Shown here one piece after another: positions 25,837 to 34,678 of a stretch of 64,000 bases of DNA. This DNA is from CAYMSF01 sp964392985 (lineage in GTDB: Bacteria > Verrucomicrobiota > Lentisphaeria > Victivallales > Victivallaceae), in NCBI GenBank assembly GCA_964392985.1, contig CAYMSF010000007.1, positions 25,481 through 89,480 on the forward strand, read 5' to 3'. Each line of letters opens with the position of its first letter. Position 1 is the stretch's first letter. Both the position numbers and the translations under genes were made by a program. The notes under the pieces are model-generated. The model was given only the letters and a program-made list of their open reading frames with translations, did not search any database and was not told the DNA's origin.

Positions 25837-26847
25837 ATGGACAAAAATATAAAATCGGAAATATCAGTACTTATGCCTGTTTATAATGGGGAAAATTATT
25901 TAAGAGAGGCAATTGATTCAATTTTAACACAAAGTATTTCCGATTTTGAGTTTATAATTATTGATGATGGTTCAACCGATAAATCAATTGAAATAGTACA
26001 ATCATATCATGACACAAGAATCAAGTTCTATCAGAATAAAAAAAACACCGGAATTGCACTCACCTTAAATCGGGGACTTGCTCTGGCATCAGGCAAATAT
26101 ATTGTTAGAATGGATCAGGACGATATTTCATTCCCAAACAGGCTGGCGGAACAATATAACTTTATGCAGAAGAATCCTGACGTGATTTTATCCGGCGCTT
26201 TTGCCGAAAAAATCGGTGCTGATGGAGCACATTTGGGTCTTATACTGGTTCCAGATGATGATAAATCCTTGCGAACAATATTGTTTTTTGATAGTTGCTT
26301 CGTACACCCACTGGCAATTTTTGATAGAGAAAAAGCTTTATCGGTTGGAGGATATTCTGAGCAAGATCATGAGGCAGAAGATTATGGGTTATGGGTAAAA
26401 TTGGCTGGAATTGGCAAACTGGCTAACTTAAATAAAATTTTATTAAAATATCGCTGGAGTGGCGAAAATATTTCAATACGCAAACATTCAAGTCAACAAG
26501 CAACTGTATGCCGAATATCTTATTGGGCTATCAATTCGGCTATTGGAGAGAAATTGACAGAAGCCGGTTACAAGCAATTCTGGTATTATTGGAAAAACCG
26601 AGAAGGTACTATTAATTTAAAAATCGTCAAAGAATTAATGCCGTTATGGAATTTTGCGGCAGAATTACCCAGTCACGAATATTTCCTCGTTTATTGGCTT
26701 GAGATTGCGTTAAGTATAATACGTTCAGGCAATATTTTAGCTGGGTTACGCTTATTAGATATATTAGACAGAAAATTTAATTTAGTTCCTGGCAAGATAA
26801 TTAAAGCAAGGGCAATTTTTCGAGGAATAATTAATATTGCAAGGTGA
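25837..26847 (+). CDS. Family 2 glycosyltransferase
   Basis: This 336-residue GT-A enzyme starts ISVLMPVYNGENYLREAIDS, has IIDDGSTD for nucleotide binding (about residues 40-47) and MDQDD (about 90-94) as the metal-binding motif, then EDYGLWVKL as the usual acceptor-side element. The C-terminal 100 residues are helical and basic. No clear ribosome site precedes the ATG. It follows a 101-base AT-rich gap. It adds one residue to the polysaccharide; the donor is unknown. Confidence 0.85.
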   Translation: MDKNIKSEISVLMPVYNGENYLREAIDSILTQSISDFEFIIIDDGSTDKSIEIVQSYHDTRIKFYQNKKNTGIALTLNRGLALASGKYIVRMDQDDISFPNRLAEQYNFMQKNPDVILSGAFAEKIGADGAHLGLILVPDDDKSLRTILFFDSCFVHPLAIFDREKALSVGGYSEQDHEAEDYGLWVKLAGIGKLANLNKILLKYRWSGENISIRKHSSQQATVCRISYWAINSAIGEKLTEAGYKQFWYYWKNREGTINLKIVKELMPLWNFAAELPSHEYFLVYWLEIALSIIRSGNILAGLRLLDILDRKFNLVPGKIIKARAIFRGIINIAR

Positions 26848-26854
26848 TTATATT

Positions 26855-27721
26855 ATGTCAAATCAACAACAATTAGTATCGGTAATCGTTCCATGTTATA
26901 AACAGGCTGAATTCCTGGCAGAGGCGCTAGACAGCGTACTTGTGCAGCAATATCAAAACTGGGAATGTATTATTGTCAATGACGGGTCGCCAGACCTTAC
27001 AGATGAGGTGGCTCAATTTTACTTGGCAAAAGATGCCAGATTCAAATATTTGAAGCAGGAAAATAGTGGTCTTGCCGCCGCCAGAAATGCCGGAATAAAA
27101 ATCAGTTCAGGTAAATATATCCTGCCACTGGATGCGGATGATAGAATCGGTCCTGAATATTTGACCGAGGCGGTAATGGCACTAAATAATGATAATGAAT
27201 TGAAACTTGTTTACTGCCGTAGTGAATTCTTTGGAGAACAATGCGGTGAGTGGATGCTTCAAGATTATTCTCCTGAAAGACTGCTCACAAATAATATTAT
27301 TTTCTGTTCTGCAATATTTCGGAGAATTGATTTTGACCGTATTGGCGGATATGATGGAAGTTTTCGTTACTCCGGGCATGAGGACTGGGATTTTTGGATT
27401 TCCATTCTTTTACCCGAGGGAAAAGTATTAAAATTACCCAAAATACTCTTTTTTTACAGAATCAGACACAACTCAATGATACATTCTTTGTCTTCCGAAA
27501 ACGTCATTACCAACGGGTTTAAGATTTATGAAAAACATAAAGATATGTACTTGCGTTTTTGGGGTAGTCCGCAAAAATATCTGGCTGAAAATCTAAAGCT
27601 GAAAGATGAGATGACCGCATTGTTAAAATCACCACGGATAAAAATAGCCAATCTCCTTTTCTTTCCTGTGGATTTATTACGCTCTATTCATAAAGCGATA
27701 ATAAAAAACAGAACATCATAG
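26855..27721 (+). CDS. Family 2 glycosyltransferase, paralogue of 34679-35506
   Basis: This 288-residue protein starts at ATG 26855; a TTG at 26837 would overlap the previous gene, and AAGGTGAT (26841-26848) serves the ATG. It has VPCYKQAEFLAEALDSVL, NDGSPD, LDADD (about residues 96-100) and GHEDWDFWISI, a complete GT2 set. It is collinear with the protein at 34679-35506 (VPCYEQAKFLPEALDSIL, NWECIIVND, LDADD), although that copy is far more GC-rich. The pair therefore reflects divergence in different genomes followed by transfer, or strong compositional drift. Confidence 0.85.
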   Translation: MSNQQQLVSVIVPCYKQAEFLAEALDSVLVQQYQNWECIIVNDGSPDLTDEVAQFYLAKDARFKYLKQENSGLAAARNAGIKISSGKYILPLDADDRIGPEYLTEAVMALNNDNELKLVYCRSEFFGEQCGEWMLQDYSPERLLTNNIIFCSAIFRRIDFDRIGGYDGSFRYSGHEDWDFWISILLPEGKVLKLPKILFFYRIRHNSMIHSLSSENVITNGFKIYEKHKDMYLRFWGSPQKYLAENLKLKDEMTALLKSPRIKIANLLFFPVDLLRSIHKAIIKNRTS

Positions 27722-27848
27722 CAACGGTCGGTTAATATTCGCTGAATATCTTCCACGCGGAACTAAATTTTATAGACTGCCTTCATGAGACTGCTTGAAT
27801 GAAGTATATGTCATATGAGTTATAATACATTTAAGCTATGGGATACAT

Positions 27849-28793
27849 GTGTATATTTTAAATAAACATAAAAAAAAACAATGGGGAAAAAATTCTATAT
27901 GTTGTGTTTTCACCAATCACACAATAGATTTTTCTGATTTTGATTATTTAGGTCTGCAAAGCCAGTTAAAATTAGCAATTAATTATCCTTTTGTATTTGT
28001 TCTTCCAGATAATATCAAGGAAGAGGAAATCAATAATATGCTGGCTAAATTTCCATTGACAGAGATTCAAAAACAAAATATATCCTACCATTTACTTCCA
28101 TCTGAATATTTCAAGTCGATTCAAGATTATAGTATATTGATGAGTTCCGAGTTTTTTTATTCATTATTTAAGGGCTACCGGTTCATTCTAACGTTACAGC
28201 CTGATTTATTTATATGCAATCAAAGTAAAATATTATCGTTAATGAATGACATGCATAGTGGTGGCTATGATTACTCCGGAGCGCCATGGTTGTATGATTC
28301 GTTAAAATTTGCAGGACTCGAAGAGCTCGCAAATAGCAAGTCACAACACAAATATATTAACAAAATTAAATATCAAATATTCAGAATATTATTTAAGCTA
28401 AAATTAATTTCAAAGCCAAAGCATATTGACTTAATATTTTATACCGGAAACGGGGGATGTTCAATTCGCAGGACAAAAAAATTCATACAGCTATCAAAAC
28501 AATTAGGCAATATAAAAGATGTAATTGGCGATGAAAAATGGAATTATCATCTAAAAAATTATACCAACCCTCATTTTTTAGCCGAAGATGTTTATTGGAC
28601 ACAACTGATTGGACGCAAATTGAAACAACTTAATGTTATGCCGCCAAGTCAATCCATTCGGTATTTTTGGGAATCTGGAAGTCCTGAAGTCAACTCGTAT
28701 CTATCCAGGACAAGTCTTCCTCTGAGCATACATGCCTGGCCAAAATCAATATTTAAAGATTTTGTCCTGAAGATGGGAAAGGTAAATTTATGA
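27849..28793 (+). CDS. DUF5672-family protein, probable glycosyltransferase
   Basis: This 314-residue protein has the DUF5672 pattern: SSEFFYSLFKGYRFILTLQPDLFI (about residues 99-122), which holds the DxD-like aspartate, then GYDYSGAPW, TGNGGCSIRR (about 199-208) and AEDVYWTQL. The fold is GT-A-like, and family members lie in glycan clusters, but the reaction is not established. It begins with GTG at 27849 and has no convincing ribosome site. A 127-base gap precedes it. The ATG of the next gene overlaps its stop. It is the last gene of the AT-rich block. Confidence 0.75.
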   Translation: MYILNKHKKKQWGKNSICCVFTNHTIDFSDFDYLGLQSQLKLAINYPFVFVLPDNIKEEEINNMLAKFPLTEIQKQNISYHLLPSEYFKSIQDYSILMSSEFFYSLFKGYRFILTLQPDLFICNQSKILSLMNDMHSGGYDYSGAPWLYDSLKFAGLEELANSKSQHKYINKIKYQIFRILFKLKLISKPKHIDLIFYTGNGGCSIRRTKKFIQLSKQLGNIKDVIGDEKWNYHLKNYTNPHFLAEDVYWTQLIGRKLKQLNVMPPSQSIRYFWESGSPEVNSYLSRTSLPLSIHAWPKSIFKDFVLKMGKVNL

Positions 28794-29746
28794 AATATGT
28801 GATAACCGGTCATAGCGGGTTTGTCGGACAGCATTTTATTAAATATCTGTTGTCGGTGGAACCTGACGCCATGATCATGGGTATTGACATTGCCACGATG
28901 CCGCATCCGGCTGTGCCAGGCAATTTCAATGAGACCATCATTAATCTGCTCGACCGCGAGAAGGTCGATGCAGCAATAGCCGGGTTCAAACCGGATTTTT
29001 TGTTGCATCTGGCTTCATTCAGTTCAGTGGCATTCAGTTGGAAAGAACCTTATGACAGTTTTTTAAACAATATGACAATTCTGCTCAATGTGCTTGAGTC
29101 TGTCCGCAAGTTCAGTCCGGCATGCCGGATACTTTCAATCGGTTCCTCGGAGGAATACGGTATTGTCGATAAAAAAGATTTACCGCTTACCGAAACCCGG
29201 CCATTCAACCCTGCCAGTCCGTATGCGGTGGCGCGGGTTTCACAGGAATATATGTCCATGGTCTATGTAAACGGCTATAAACTGGACATCATCTGCACCC
29301 GTTCTTTCAATCATATCGGGATTGGTCAGGACCGGCGATTTGTTGTCGGCGCAATTGCCGGCAAGGTGGCGGAATTTGTCTGCGGAAAAATTTCAGTGAT
29401 AACGACCGGCGATACCGCGATTGTCCGGGATTTTATTGATGTCCGGGATGTCGTCAGAGCGTATTATATGTTATTCAAACAGGGAACTCGCGGACAGATT
29501 TACAACGTTTGCAGCGGCAACGGTCATACGATTTCAGATATCATTAAAAAATTCACCACCGTTACCGGGTGCAATCCCGAAATAAAAGTCGATCCGGAAT
29601 TACTCCGTCCGGTCGAAAACCGGATTGTCGTCGGCGCGAATGACAAAATCCGGCAGGCCATCGGCTGGGAACCGCAAATCAAGATTGATGATTCGATAAA
29701 AGACATCGCCGCATGGTGGATTAATAAAATCAAGAATAACAGCTGA
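28790..29746 (+). CDS. NAD-dependent GDP-6-deoxy-sugar reductase/epimerase-like protein
   Basis: This 318-residue extended short-chain dehydrogenase has the NAD(P) motif TGHSGFVG (about residues 5-12), the catalytic GSSEEYG (about 117-123) and YAVARVSQEY (Tyr-x3-Arg in place of Tyr-x3-Lys at about 145-149). It is closest in pattern to GDP-4-dehydro-6-deoxymannose reductase (RMD), which would give GDP-rhamnose. The Arg at the catalytic Lys position is unusual; the alignment should be checked, because a family Lys may be placed differently. Base composition returns to GC-rich exactly at this gene. It overlaps the previous gene by 4 bases. Confidence 0.75.
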   Translation: MKYVITGHSGFVGQHFIKYLLSVEPDAMIMGIDIATMPHPAVPGNFNETIINLLDREKVDAAIAGFKPDFLLHLASFSSVAFSWKEPYDSFLNNMTILLNVLESVRKFSPACRILSIGSSEEYGIVDKKDLPLTETRPFNPASPYAVARVSQEYMSMVYVNGYKLDIICTRSFNHIGIGQDRRFVVGAIAGKVAEFVCGKISVITTGDTAIVRDFIDVRDVVRAYYMLFKQGTRGQIYNVCSGNGHTISDIIKKFTTVTGCNPEIKVDPELLRPVENRIVVGANDKIRQAIGWEPQIKIDDSIKDIAAWWINKIKNNS

Positions 29747-29776
29747 CACCGGCAGGGCTTATAGCAGGACAAGAAA

Positions 29777-30931
29777 ATGACCATAAAAATTCTTTATGAT
29801 CACCAGATATTTACCCAGAAATATGGTGGTATTTCCAGATACTTCTGCGAATTGCTGCGAGAAATGGGGAATGACCCGGAATTCTCATTGGAACTGGGAG
29901 TAAAGTTTTCAGACAATGCCTATTTAAGGGAATTACCATTACTGCCGGTAAAACCTGTAACAACATTTGAAAATTTTTGTTTTGGACTGAACTTCAGAGG
30001 GAAAGGACGACTTTATCAAACACTGGAAAAATTTGATTTGGTGAATAGTCTGTACTGCAACAAGGCATTGTCAGAAAAGTTGCTGCGTGAAAACCGTTTC
30101 GATATTTTTCACCCGACATATTATGATCCATATTTTTACAAATATTTAAAGAATAAACCATTTGTTCTGACTATATATGATATGATTTATGAATTATATC
30201 ATACCATGTTTAATGCCGATGATCCAACGATAATGAATAAGCGATTAATAGCGGAAAAGGCCGATGCTATTATTGCCATATCGGAACATACCAAACAGGA
30301 CATTATAAAACTATACGGCATTGCGCCGGAAAAGATAAAAGTAATATACCTGGGCAACTCCCTTGATAATTCTGAATTTGATCATGAGGTTAAACTACCT
30401 GAAAAGTATGTTTTATTCATCGGGAACAGAGGATTGTACAAAAACTTCAGTTTATTTGCAACGGCAATGGCGCCTTTGCTGCGTCAGGATGACAGTCTGC
30501 ATATAGTTTGCGGCGGCAGTAATAGTTTCAGTCCGGAAGAAATCACCCTTTTCAAAAGTTTAGCGTGTGAAAACCGATTCATTCATCAAAAAATAGCAGC
30601 AGACAGAACTTTGGTAAGTTTGTATAAAAACGCGATGGCCTTTGTTTTTCCTTCTTTATATGAGGGTTTTGGTATTCCCGTACTTGAATCATTTTCATGC
30701 GGGTGTCCAGTGATATTGAGCAATGTGAGTTCATTGCCGGAAGTTGCGGGGGATGCAGCGGAATACTTTAATCCCGAGGATGAATCATCCATCATGACGG
30801 CAGTAAGCAAGGTAATATATGATGAAGCGAAAAGAGTTGAAATGCGCAAAAATGGTTTAGAGCGATTAAAATATTTTTCATGGGAAAAAACCGCCGCTGA
30901 AACTAAAAATGTCTATGAAAGTTTAATCTGA
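29777..30931 (+). CDS. Family 4 glycosyltransferase (GT-B)
   Basis: This 384-residue GT-B enzyme has an N-terminal YGGISRYFCELLREM acceptor-domain start (about residues 15-29), IAISEHTKQDII, and YVLFIGNRGLYKNFSLFATA at the start of the C-terminal domain. PSLYEGFGIPVLESFSCGCPVI (about 293-314) carries the E-x7-E nucleotide-sugar motif. It is a retaining enzyme such as a mannosyl- or rhamnosyltransferase. AGGAC precedes the ATG. Composition is intermediate between the AT-rich block and the GC-rich flank. Confidence 0.85.
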   Translation: MTIKILYDHQIFTQKYGGISRYFCELLREMGNDPEFSLELGVKFSDNAYLRELPLLPVKPVTTFENFCFGLNFRGKGRLYQTLEKFDLVNSLYCNKALSEKLLRENRFDIFHPTYYDPYFYKYLKNKPFVLTIYDMIYELYHTMFNADDPTIMNKRLIAEKADAIIAISEHTKQDIIKLYGIAPEKIKVIYLGNSLDNSEFDHEVKLPEKYVLFIGNRGLYKNFSLFATAMAPLLRQDDSLHIVCGGSNSFSPEEITLFKSLACENRFIHQKIAADRTLVSLYKNAMAFVFPSLYEGFGIPVLESFSCGCPVILSNVSSLPEVAGDAAEYFNPEDESSIMTAVSKVIYDEAKRVEMRKNGLERLKYFSWEKTAAETKNVYESLI

Positions 30932-30940
30932 AAAAATATC

Positions 30941-31744
30941 ATGTATCCGAAAATAACCGTTATCACGCCATCATATAACCAGGGGCAGTTCCTGGAACAG
31001 ACCATCAAGTCGGTAATTGAACAGAATTATCCGAATCTTGAGCACATCATCATGGATGGTGGCAGCACGGATAATTCGGTTGCCATCATCAAACAATATG
31101 AAAAACATCTGACCTACTGGCAAAGTCAACCGGACGGCGGACAAAGTTCGGCGCTCAATGCCGGATTCCAGCGGGCAACCGGTGAGATATTCTGCTGGCT
31201 GAATAGCGATGATCAATTTTGTCCGGATGCGCTCAACACCGTTGGTAAATATTTTGCGAATCATCCGGACTGTGACTGGATTGGCGGCGGCGGTATTATT
31301 CGAATGCAGAACGGCGAGGACAAAATTGTCCTGCCGCAAAAAATTGACTTTGACTCTTTTTTGTATAATTGGGGTGGTAACTGTATTTGTCAGCCGAGTA
31401 TTTTCTGGAGGAAACGGTTATGGGACAAAGTCGGCGCGATGGATAATTTTTATCAATCATCATTCGACTATGATTTCTGGCTGAGGATTGCGAAAGCCGG
31501 CAATGGCGCGACGATTGATGATTTACTCTCCATCAATCTTTTCCATCCGGCACAAAAGACACAAGCGAAATATTACGAGACCTTCGTTGAGACCAATCTG
31601 GTCAGATTCGTCCAGGGCGCCAGAGAGAAAGCCCGCGGCGAACTGTTACCGGTCTGCGAGAGAGCATTCCGTTATGAGAAGTTGTTTTCCTTCCTGACCA
31701 ACAGTATATTCTACCGCAGGTTAAAAAAATTATTTAAAAAATGA
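30941..31744 (+). CDS. Family 2 glycosyltransferase
   Basis: This 267-residue GT-A enzyme starts ITVITPSYNQGQFLEQTIKS, with MDGGSTD (about residues 37-43), WLNSDD (about 86-91) as metal-binding motif and SFDYDFWLRIAKAG. It fits the subgroup often annotated as WcaA or SpsA-like. It follows the GT4 gene by 9 bases and overlaps the next gene by 4 (ATGA), so it is translated together with the radical SAM enzyme that follows. Confidence 0.85.
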   Translation: MYPKITVITPSYNQGQFLEQTIKSVIEQNYPNLEHIIMDGGSTDNSVAIIKQYEKHLTYWQSQPDGGQSSALNAGFQRATGEIFCWLNSDDQFCPDALNTVGKYFANHPDCDWIGGGGIIRMQNGEDKIVLPQKIDFDSFLYNWGGNCICQPSIFWRKRLWDKVGAMDNFYQSSFDYDFWLRIAKAGNGATIDDLLSINLFHPAQKTQAKYYETFVETNLVRFVQGAREKARGELLPVCERAFRYEKLFSFLTNSIFYRRLKKLFKK

Positions 31745-33180
31745 CTAAACTGAAAATTCTGCTTATTTCCCCGCCATACGCCCGGTTCATGGGAACCGGC
31801 AATGCGTCGTTTCCGCTCAGCCTGGGGACAATGGCGACAATACTGTCCGAAGCCGGACACGAGGTTGGCATTTACGACGCTGATTTTGATCCGCGCTTTG
31901 TCGGCAAATCGCAAAGCTATTATTCCTCATTTTTACGGCAGCTGGAGGTTCGTGCCGCCAGCGCGGACAGGAATCATGAGATATGGCATGAAGTCCGGCA
32001 GACGATAATGGAATTCAACCCTGACCTCATTGGCATCTCTGCCATGACGAGTAAGTATCCGATGGTTACTACGATTGCAGAAATTGCGCGTGAAATCAAA
32101 CCGGACGCCAAAATTGTTATCGGTGGTCACCATGCTTCAATATTCGGTGAACAACTGCTGCAAAATAAAAACTTAGATTTCGTTATTGCCGGCGAAGGCG
32201 AAAATACCTTCAGTGAACTGGTTGCGGCGCTGGTTGATTCCCGGCCGGATTTTTCTTCAATAAAGGGACTGATATATAAAGACGGCGGAAAAATTATCAC
32301 CAACCCCGTCAGACCGTTGATTGAGGACCTGGACACGCTTCCGATAGCAAACCGCGCCCTCATATTGAACAAAGATTATGTTTCAGAAAACAATATCATG
32401 ACAAGTCGTGGTTGTCCGTTCAATTGCAGTTATTGCGGCGCCAAAGTCATCTGGTCGCGCAAAGTAAGACGCAGAAGCGTTGCGAAAATTATCGCCGAGA
32501 TAGAATATTTATTAAGTCAGAGTTCCTCCCGCCATATCTCATTCTGGGATGATTCATTCACCTGCAACCGTGAATATACGCTGGAGCTCATGGCGGAACT
32601 GAAAAAAATCAAAAAACTTCAGTTCAGTTGCATTACCCGTCTGGATTTAATTGATTATGATATTCTCGTTCAATTAAAAGAGGCGGGATGCACCTCAATA
32701 CTCTTCGGCATTGAGTCAGGCAATGACAACGTCCTCAGGCTCATGGATAAGAAGATGACTCTGGAACAAATCGCGCAGCAGACTGCCATGGTTGATGCGG
32801 TCGGAATACCCTGGCTCGGCTTTTTCATCATGGGCTATCCCGGCGAGAAAAAAGAGAATATTATCCAAACGCTGGATTTTATGAAAAAACTCAATCCGTC
32901 CTGGGCGGAGATTAATATTTTCAACCCCCTGCCGGGGACAGACATCTGGAACAGACTTGAAAATATGGAATTAGTCAGCAGTGATATGGATTTTTCAAAA
33001 AACTCCCAGGCCAGTACCGAGAACTGTTTTGTCGAGGATATCTCGCGGGCGGAATTCAAATGTCTGGCGCTGTTTATCGCCAAAGAATTCGACCGGCATA
33101 ATAAACAGCGTGGCGCCAGCACAATCATCAAGCGCGTCCGCTCTAAACTGGGAAAGATGGTTAAACGAGTCGTTAAATAG
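31741..33180 (+). CDS. B12-binding-domain radical SAM enzyme
   Basis: This 479-residue protein has an N-terminal cobalamin-binding-type domain (ILLISPPYAR, then DLIGISAMTS and IVIGGHHASI, residues 5-140). A radical SAM core follows with Cys225-x3-Cys229-x2-Cys232 in SRGCPFNCSYC, the cluster-binding triad, and a C-terminal domain. The usual DxHxxG cobalamin motif is not obvious, as in many class B enzymes of this type. Such enzymes methylate or rearrange unreactive carbons. In polysaccharide clusters their substrate is rarely known. It overlaps the upstream GT2 gene and is followed by a second radical SAM gene. Confidence 0.85.
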   Translation: MTKLKILLISPPYARFMGTGNASFPLSLGTMATILSEAGHEVGIYDADFDPRFVGKSQSYYSSFLRQLEVRAASADRNHEIWHEVRQTIMEFNPDLIGISAMTSKYPMVTTIAEIAREIKPDAKIVIGGHHASIFGEQLLQNKNLDFVIAGEGENTFSELVAALVDSRPDFSSIKGLIYKDGGKIITNPVRPLIEDLDTLPIANRALILNKDYVSENNIMTSRGCPFNCSYCGAKVIWSRKVRRRSVAKIIAEIEYLLSQSSSRHISFWDDSFTCNREYTLELMAELKKIKKLQFSCITRLDLIDYDILVQLKEAGCTSILFGIESGNDNVLRLMDKKMTLEQIAQQTAMVDAVGIPWLGFFIMGYPGEKKENIIQTLDFMKKLNPSWAEINIFNPLPGTDIWNRLENMELVSSDMDFSKNSQASTENCFVEDISRAEFKCLALFIAKEFDRHNKQRGASTIIKRVRSKLGKMVKRVVK

Positions 33181-33200
33181 CGACCGGAGGAATAGTAATT

Positions 33201-34328
33201 TTGTCATTTTTAGCAAAAATTGCCGGAAAATATAACCGGATGTTGGCGTTGCGGGAATTACGGCAGCATAAACTTAAATGCAAATCCAGACCGCATATTG
33301 TCCATCTGTTGAGCCAGTATCAGTGTAACTACAACTGTGAATTTTGCGGTTTCGACTACCATACCCGTCCGGTACCGGGTCAGCTTACGATAGATAATTA
33401 CCGCAAGATCATTGCCAACCTCCGTCCGTCAGTCTTGACCGAAGTGGTATTTTCCGGACAGGGTGAATCGCTGTTATGTAAAGATTTTGAACAGATTGTG
33501 TCCTATACACGGCAGCAATATCCGCACATTCATTTATCCATCAATACCAACGGGGAACTGTTAACGAACGATAAATGCGCATTTGTGGCAAAACATTTTG
33601 ACACCGTAATAGTCTCGCTGCATTCGCTCAAACCGCAGGTATATGCCCGGCTCACCGGCAATGACTCGCTATCAAAGGTGATTGCCAATATCAAAACATT
33701 GCGCCAACACAACCCGGCAATCCGTTTAAATCTCTATTTTGCCTACTCCATGCGGAATATTGAGGAAATTTGTGAACATCTGAAATTCTGCCATGAACTG
33801 GGTAATTGTTCCTACAGCGGAGTTTATACTAAATTTTATTCCGCCAAACGGCGTTTTTCCAATCGTGAGGATTCAGGTCTGAATCAGATACTCGACCCGG
33901 CGCTGTCCCTTTACAATCATCAGGAACACTCCGACCGGCTCATCCGTGAAGGCATGAAATATGCGCAAACGATCGGATTATCTGAATGCTCTTTTCCGCC
34001 GCTGTTCAGCAATATTCCGACAAAGCGCCGGGATTGTCCGTTCCCGTACACGCAGATTATGGTCAGTGTCGATGGACAGATTTTCCCCTGCGGTGGCAGC
34101 GAGGTATTGCTGTATGATGAGATTACCTCCGGAAAATTAGATTTCGGGAATCTGCTCAAGAACAAAATTGACTCAATCTGGAATCTGCCGGACTACATCA
34201 AACTGCGCGAGTCATCACACGGGAATTGCACGTGGCGCCCGATGGAGTGTTGCGAGAATTGTTCCACCTTGGGATTCATGGTTGATTCCGGGAATGTTCC
34301 GGAATCACACTTTGTTAAACTCCAATAA
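33201..34328 (+). CDS. Radical SAM/SPASM-domain protein
   Basis: This 375-residue protein has the radical SAM triad Cys42-x3-Cys46-x2-Cys49 in QCNYNCEFC. Its C-terminal SPASM-like cysteines are CPFPYTQIMVSVDGQIFPCGG and CTWRPMECCENC, expected to hold auxiliary Fe-S clusters. The start is a TTG at 33201 with GGAGG (33186-33190) 10 bases upstream. It lies 20 bases after the B12 radical SAM gene, so the two probably act in one pathway. SPASM enzymes are known for peptide maturation, alcohol oxidation and sugar dehydration; the substrate here is unknown. Confidence 0.8.
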   Translation: MSFLAKIAGKYNRMLALRELRQHKLKCKSRPHIVHLLSQYQCNYNCEFCGFDYHTRPVPGQLTIDNYRKIIANLRPSVLTEVVFSGQGESLLCKDFEQIVSYTRQQYPHIHLSINTNGELLTNDKCAFVAKHFDTVIVSLHSLKPQVYARLTGNDSLSKVIANIKTLRQHNPAIRLNLYFAYSMRNIEEICEHLKFCHELGNCSYSGVYTKFYSAKRRFSNREDSGLNQILDPALSLYNHQEHSDRLIREGMKYAQTIGLSECSFPPLFSNIPTKRRDCPFPYTQIMVSVDGQIFPCGGSEVLLYDEITSGKLDFGNLLKNKIDSIWNLPDYIKLRESSHGNCTWRPMECCENCSTLGFMVDSGNVPESHFVKLQ

Positions 34329-34330
34329 GG

Positions 34331-34414
34331 TTAATGGTTAATGGTTAATTGTTAATGGTTAATGGTTAATTGTTAATGGTTAATTGTTAATGGTTAATGG
34401 TTAATGGTTAATGG
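34331..34414 (+). repeat. Heptamer tandem repeat, 12 copies
   Basis: Twelve copies of TTAATGG, three of them TTAATTG, lead directly into copy 2 of the dispersed ~180-bp element. Copies 1 and 3 of that element have only two or three heptamers at the same end, so the heptamer count varies between copies. Confidence 0.9.
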
Positions 34415-34582
34415 ATGCCGGCGGCATCAAACGTTTATAGCTAACGGCACATATATATTGTTCGACCCCGAATTGGGGTCACAGAGGATTTGGGTTCGAC
34501 GATTCTATAAACGTGTTATTCCGCCTCCGGCGGATAAATCCTCCACAGGCGGATAAATCCGCCGGGATAATAAAAAGTCGAA
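34401..34582 (+). repeat. Dispersed ~180-bp structured element, copy 2
   Basis: It is closely similar over its full length to copy 1 (14899-15081): the hairpin GATGCCGGCGGCATC, the inverted pair ACGTTTATAG / CTATAAACGT, a GACCCCGAATTGGGGTC hairpin, two CCGCC..GGCGG palindromes, and the end GATAATAAAAAGTCGAA. It lies between the SPASM gene and the next glycosyltransferase. The remaining bases to 34678 show only the ribosome site GAGG of the next gene. Confidence 0.85.
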
Positions 34583-34678
34583 ATCGAGTATAAAATACCA
34601 TAAGCGCCTTTTACAAAATTACATTTCAGGTATCGGGCGCGCTGAAAATTTACCGGCTTATCAATTGAGGCGACAAAT

